Below, in pieces: positions 63,548-64,000 of a stretch of DNA of 64,000 nt (within the stretch, counting starts at the first letter, position 1; the number at the start of each line of letters is the position of its first letter). Location: NCBI RefSeq assembly GCF_018555685.1, contig NZ_JAFLWW010000002.1, positions 434,001-498,000 of the forward strand, read 5' to 3'. Source of the DNA: Aminobacter anthyllidis. Lineage in GTDB: Bacteria > Pseudomonadota > Alphaproteobacteria > Rhizobiales > Rhizobiaceae. The notes beneath the pieces are model-generated. The model did no database searches and had not been told where the DNA came from. It saw nothing but the letters and a program-made list of their open reading frames with translations. The translations under genes were made by a program, and so were the position numbers.

Positions 63548-64000
63548 TCATTTGCCTTCGGGACGGCGCAACAGCCAGAAGCCCATGACACCCAAAAGTG
63601 CAGCCGCAAGGCCATACCATGTGACAGCATATTGCAGGTGGTTATTGGGCATATCGACCATGGTGACGCCGCCGACGGGCAAGCCACCCGGGTTTGCCGT
63701 CTTGTCGGCGTCGACGAAGAATGGAAGCACGACGGCGCCGGACGCCAGGCCTGCTGTCGCAGCCATCACATCGCGGTCCTTCCAGTAAAAGACGTTCTTG
63801 ACCGGGTCGTTGTCGGGCACCAGCGAGCCGGGCTTGCCGGCGAGCGGATTGCGCGCCAACCCGGTTATGCTCACCGGCCCCGTCACCTGCCCGACCGGCC
63901 GCTTGGCCGCATCCTTGAAATCGTAGGGAACAAAGCCGCGGTTCACCAGCGCGAAACGGCCGTCGTCCAGCTTCAGCGGCGTGTAGACATAGAAGCCCGA
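63548..64000 (-). CDS. SURF1-family protein, C-terminal part (runs off right edge)
   Basis: The frame is open from 64000 and encodes GFYVYTPLKLDDGRFALVNRG and then FVPYDFKDAAKRPVGQ, which is the typical SURF1 middle region. The C-terminal membrane segment WYGLAAALLGVMGFWLL ends in RRPEGK. SURF1 proteins insert heme a into cytochrome c oxidase subunit I. The N-terminus is outside the window; a GTG at 63946 is internal and not the start. Cytochrome oxidase genes are expected beyond the right edge. Confidence 0.92.
   Translation of the reverse strand, partial: SGFYVYTPLKLDDGRFALVNRGFVPYDFKDAAKRPVGQVTGPVSITGLARNPLAGKPGSLVPDNDPVKNVFYWKDRDVMAATAGLASGAVVLPFFVDADKTANPGGLPVGGVTMVDMPNNHLQYAVTWYGLAAALLGVMGFWLLRRPEGK

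Overview
The window is high-GC DNA from the chromosome of an alphaproteobacterium of the order Hyphomicrobiales (Rhizobiales), most likely a Phyllobacteriaceae member such as Mesorhizobium or Aminobacter. This is inferred from the core blocks smc - DsbA-like - DUF721 - mutY - ccrM, thrC - M16 protease and SURF1 - ispH - thrB - rnhA, from the GANTC methylase CcrM, and from a rhizobial two-palindrome intergenic element near the right end. Genes are dense, ATGA/TGATG overlaps are frequent, and no transposase, integrase, phage gene or CRISPR array was seen.

Layout. 1-1.3 kb: the N-terminus of a secreted protein leaving the window, and an orphan GSU2403-type nucleotidyltransferase preceded by a duplicated, alternately pairing inverted repeat. 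1.4-4.9 kb: ppdK, a small VOC protein and tRNA-Gln(TTG). 5.0-14.1 kb: a catabolic cluster of a LysR regulator (DgdR-like), 2,2-dialkylglycine decarboxylase (DgdA), a B12-dependent acyl-CoA mutase of the 2-hydroxyisobutyryl-CoA mutase type (small subunit, G-protein chaperone, large subunit), an enoyl-CoA hydratase, an acyl-CoA ligase and a branched-chain-amino-acid-type binding protein. 14.2-26.3 kb: a GNAT protein, then a minus-strand muropeptide-recycling operon (murA, BadF-type sugar kinase, murQ, oligopeptide ABC transporter, serine hydrolase, anmK) with a divergent RpiR regulator and repeated GGAAT-N5-ATTCC sites. 26.4-35.3 kb: nitrate assimilation (NarK-type transporter, NirB, NirD, NasA) behind a sigma-54 promoter and a NasT/ANTAR leader, plus the sensor pair nasT-nasS. 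35.4-40.4 kb: an RND efflux pump, its adaptor and a divergent TetR regulator with a palindromic operator. 40.6-64 kb: mostly housekeeping genes (GT25, smc, DsbA-like lipoprotein, DUF721, mutY, HAD proteins, ccrM, hydrolase, thrC, M16 protease, RimJ-like, GGDEF-EAL, YqgE, DsbD-N, peroxiredoxin, rnhA, thrB, ispH, SURF1).

The most unusual part is the 5-14 kb cluster. DgdA keeps all the dialkylglycine decarboxylase active-site residues I could check, and the mutase large subunit matches HcmA at the diagnostic positions 117 (Asp) and 208 (Gln) but has Val instead of Ile at 90. A decarboxylase for alpha,alpha-disubstituted amino acids and a mutase for alpha,alpha-disubstituted hydroxyacyl-CoA in one tightly packed unit suggest a pathway for quaternary-carbon compounds such as 2-aminoisobutyrate, isovaline or 2-hydroxyisobutyrate. 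The true substrate is unknown.

Two regulatory systems can be read directly from the DNA. The recycling operon has the same 15-bp palindrome placed 8 bp upstream of a TTGACA box at two promoters. The nitrate operon leader combines a -24/-12 promoter, a hexaloop hairpin and an intrinsic terminator. All family names come from sequence recognition without database searches.
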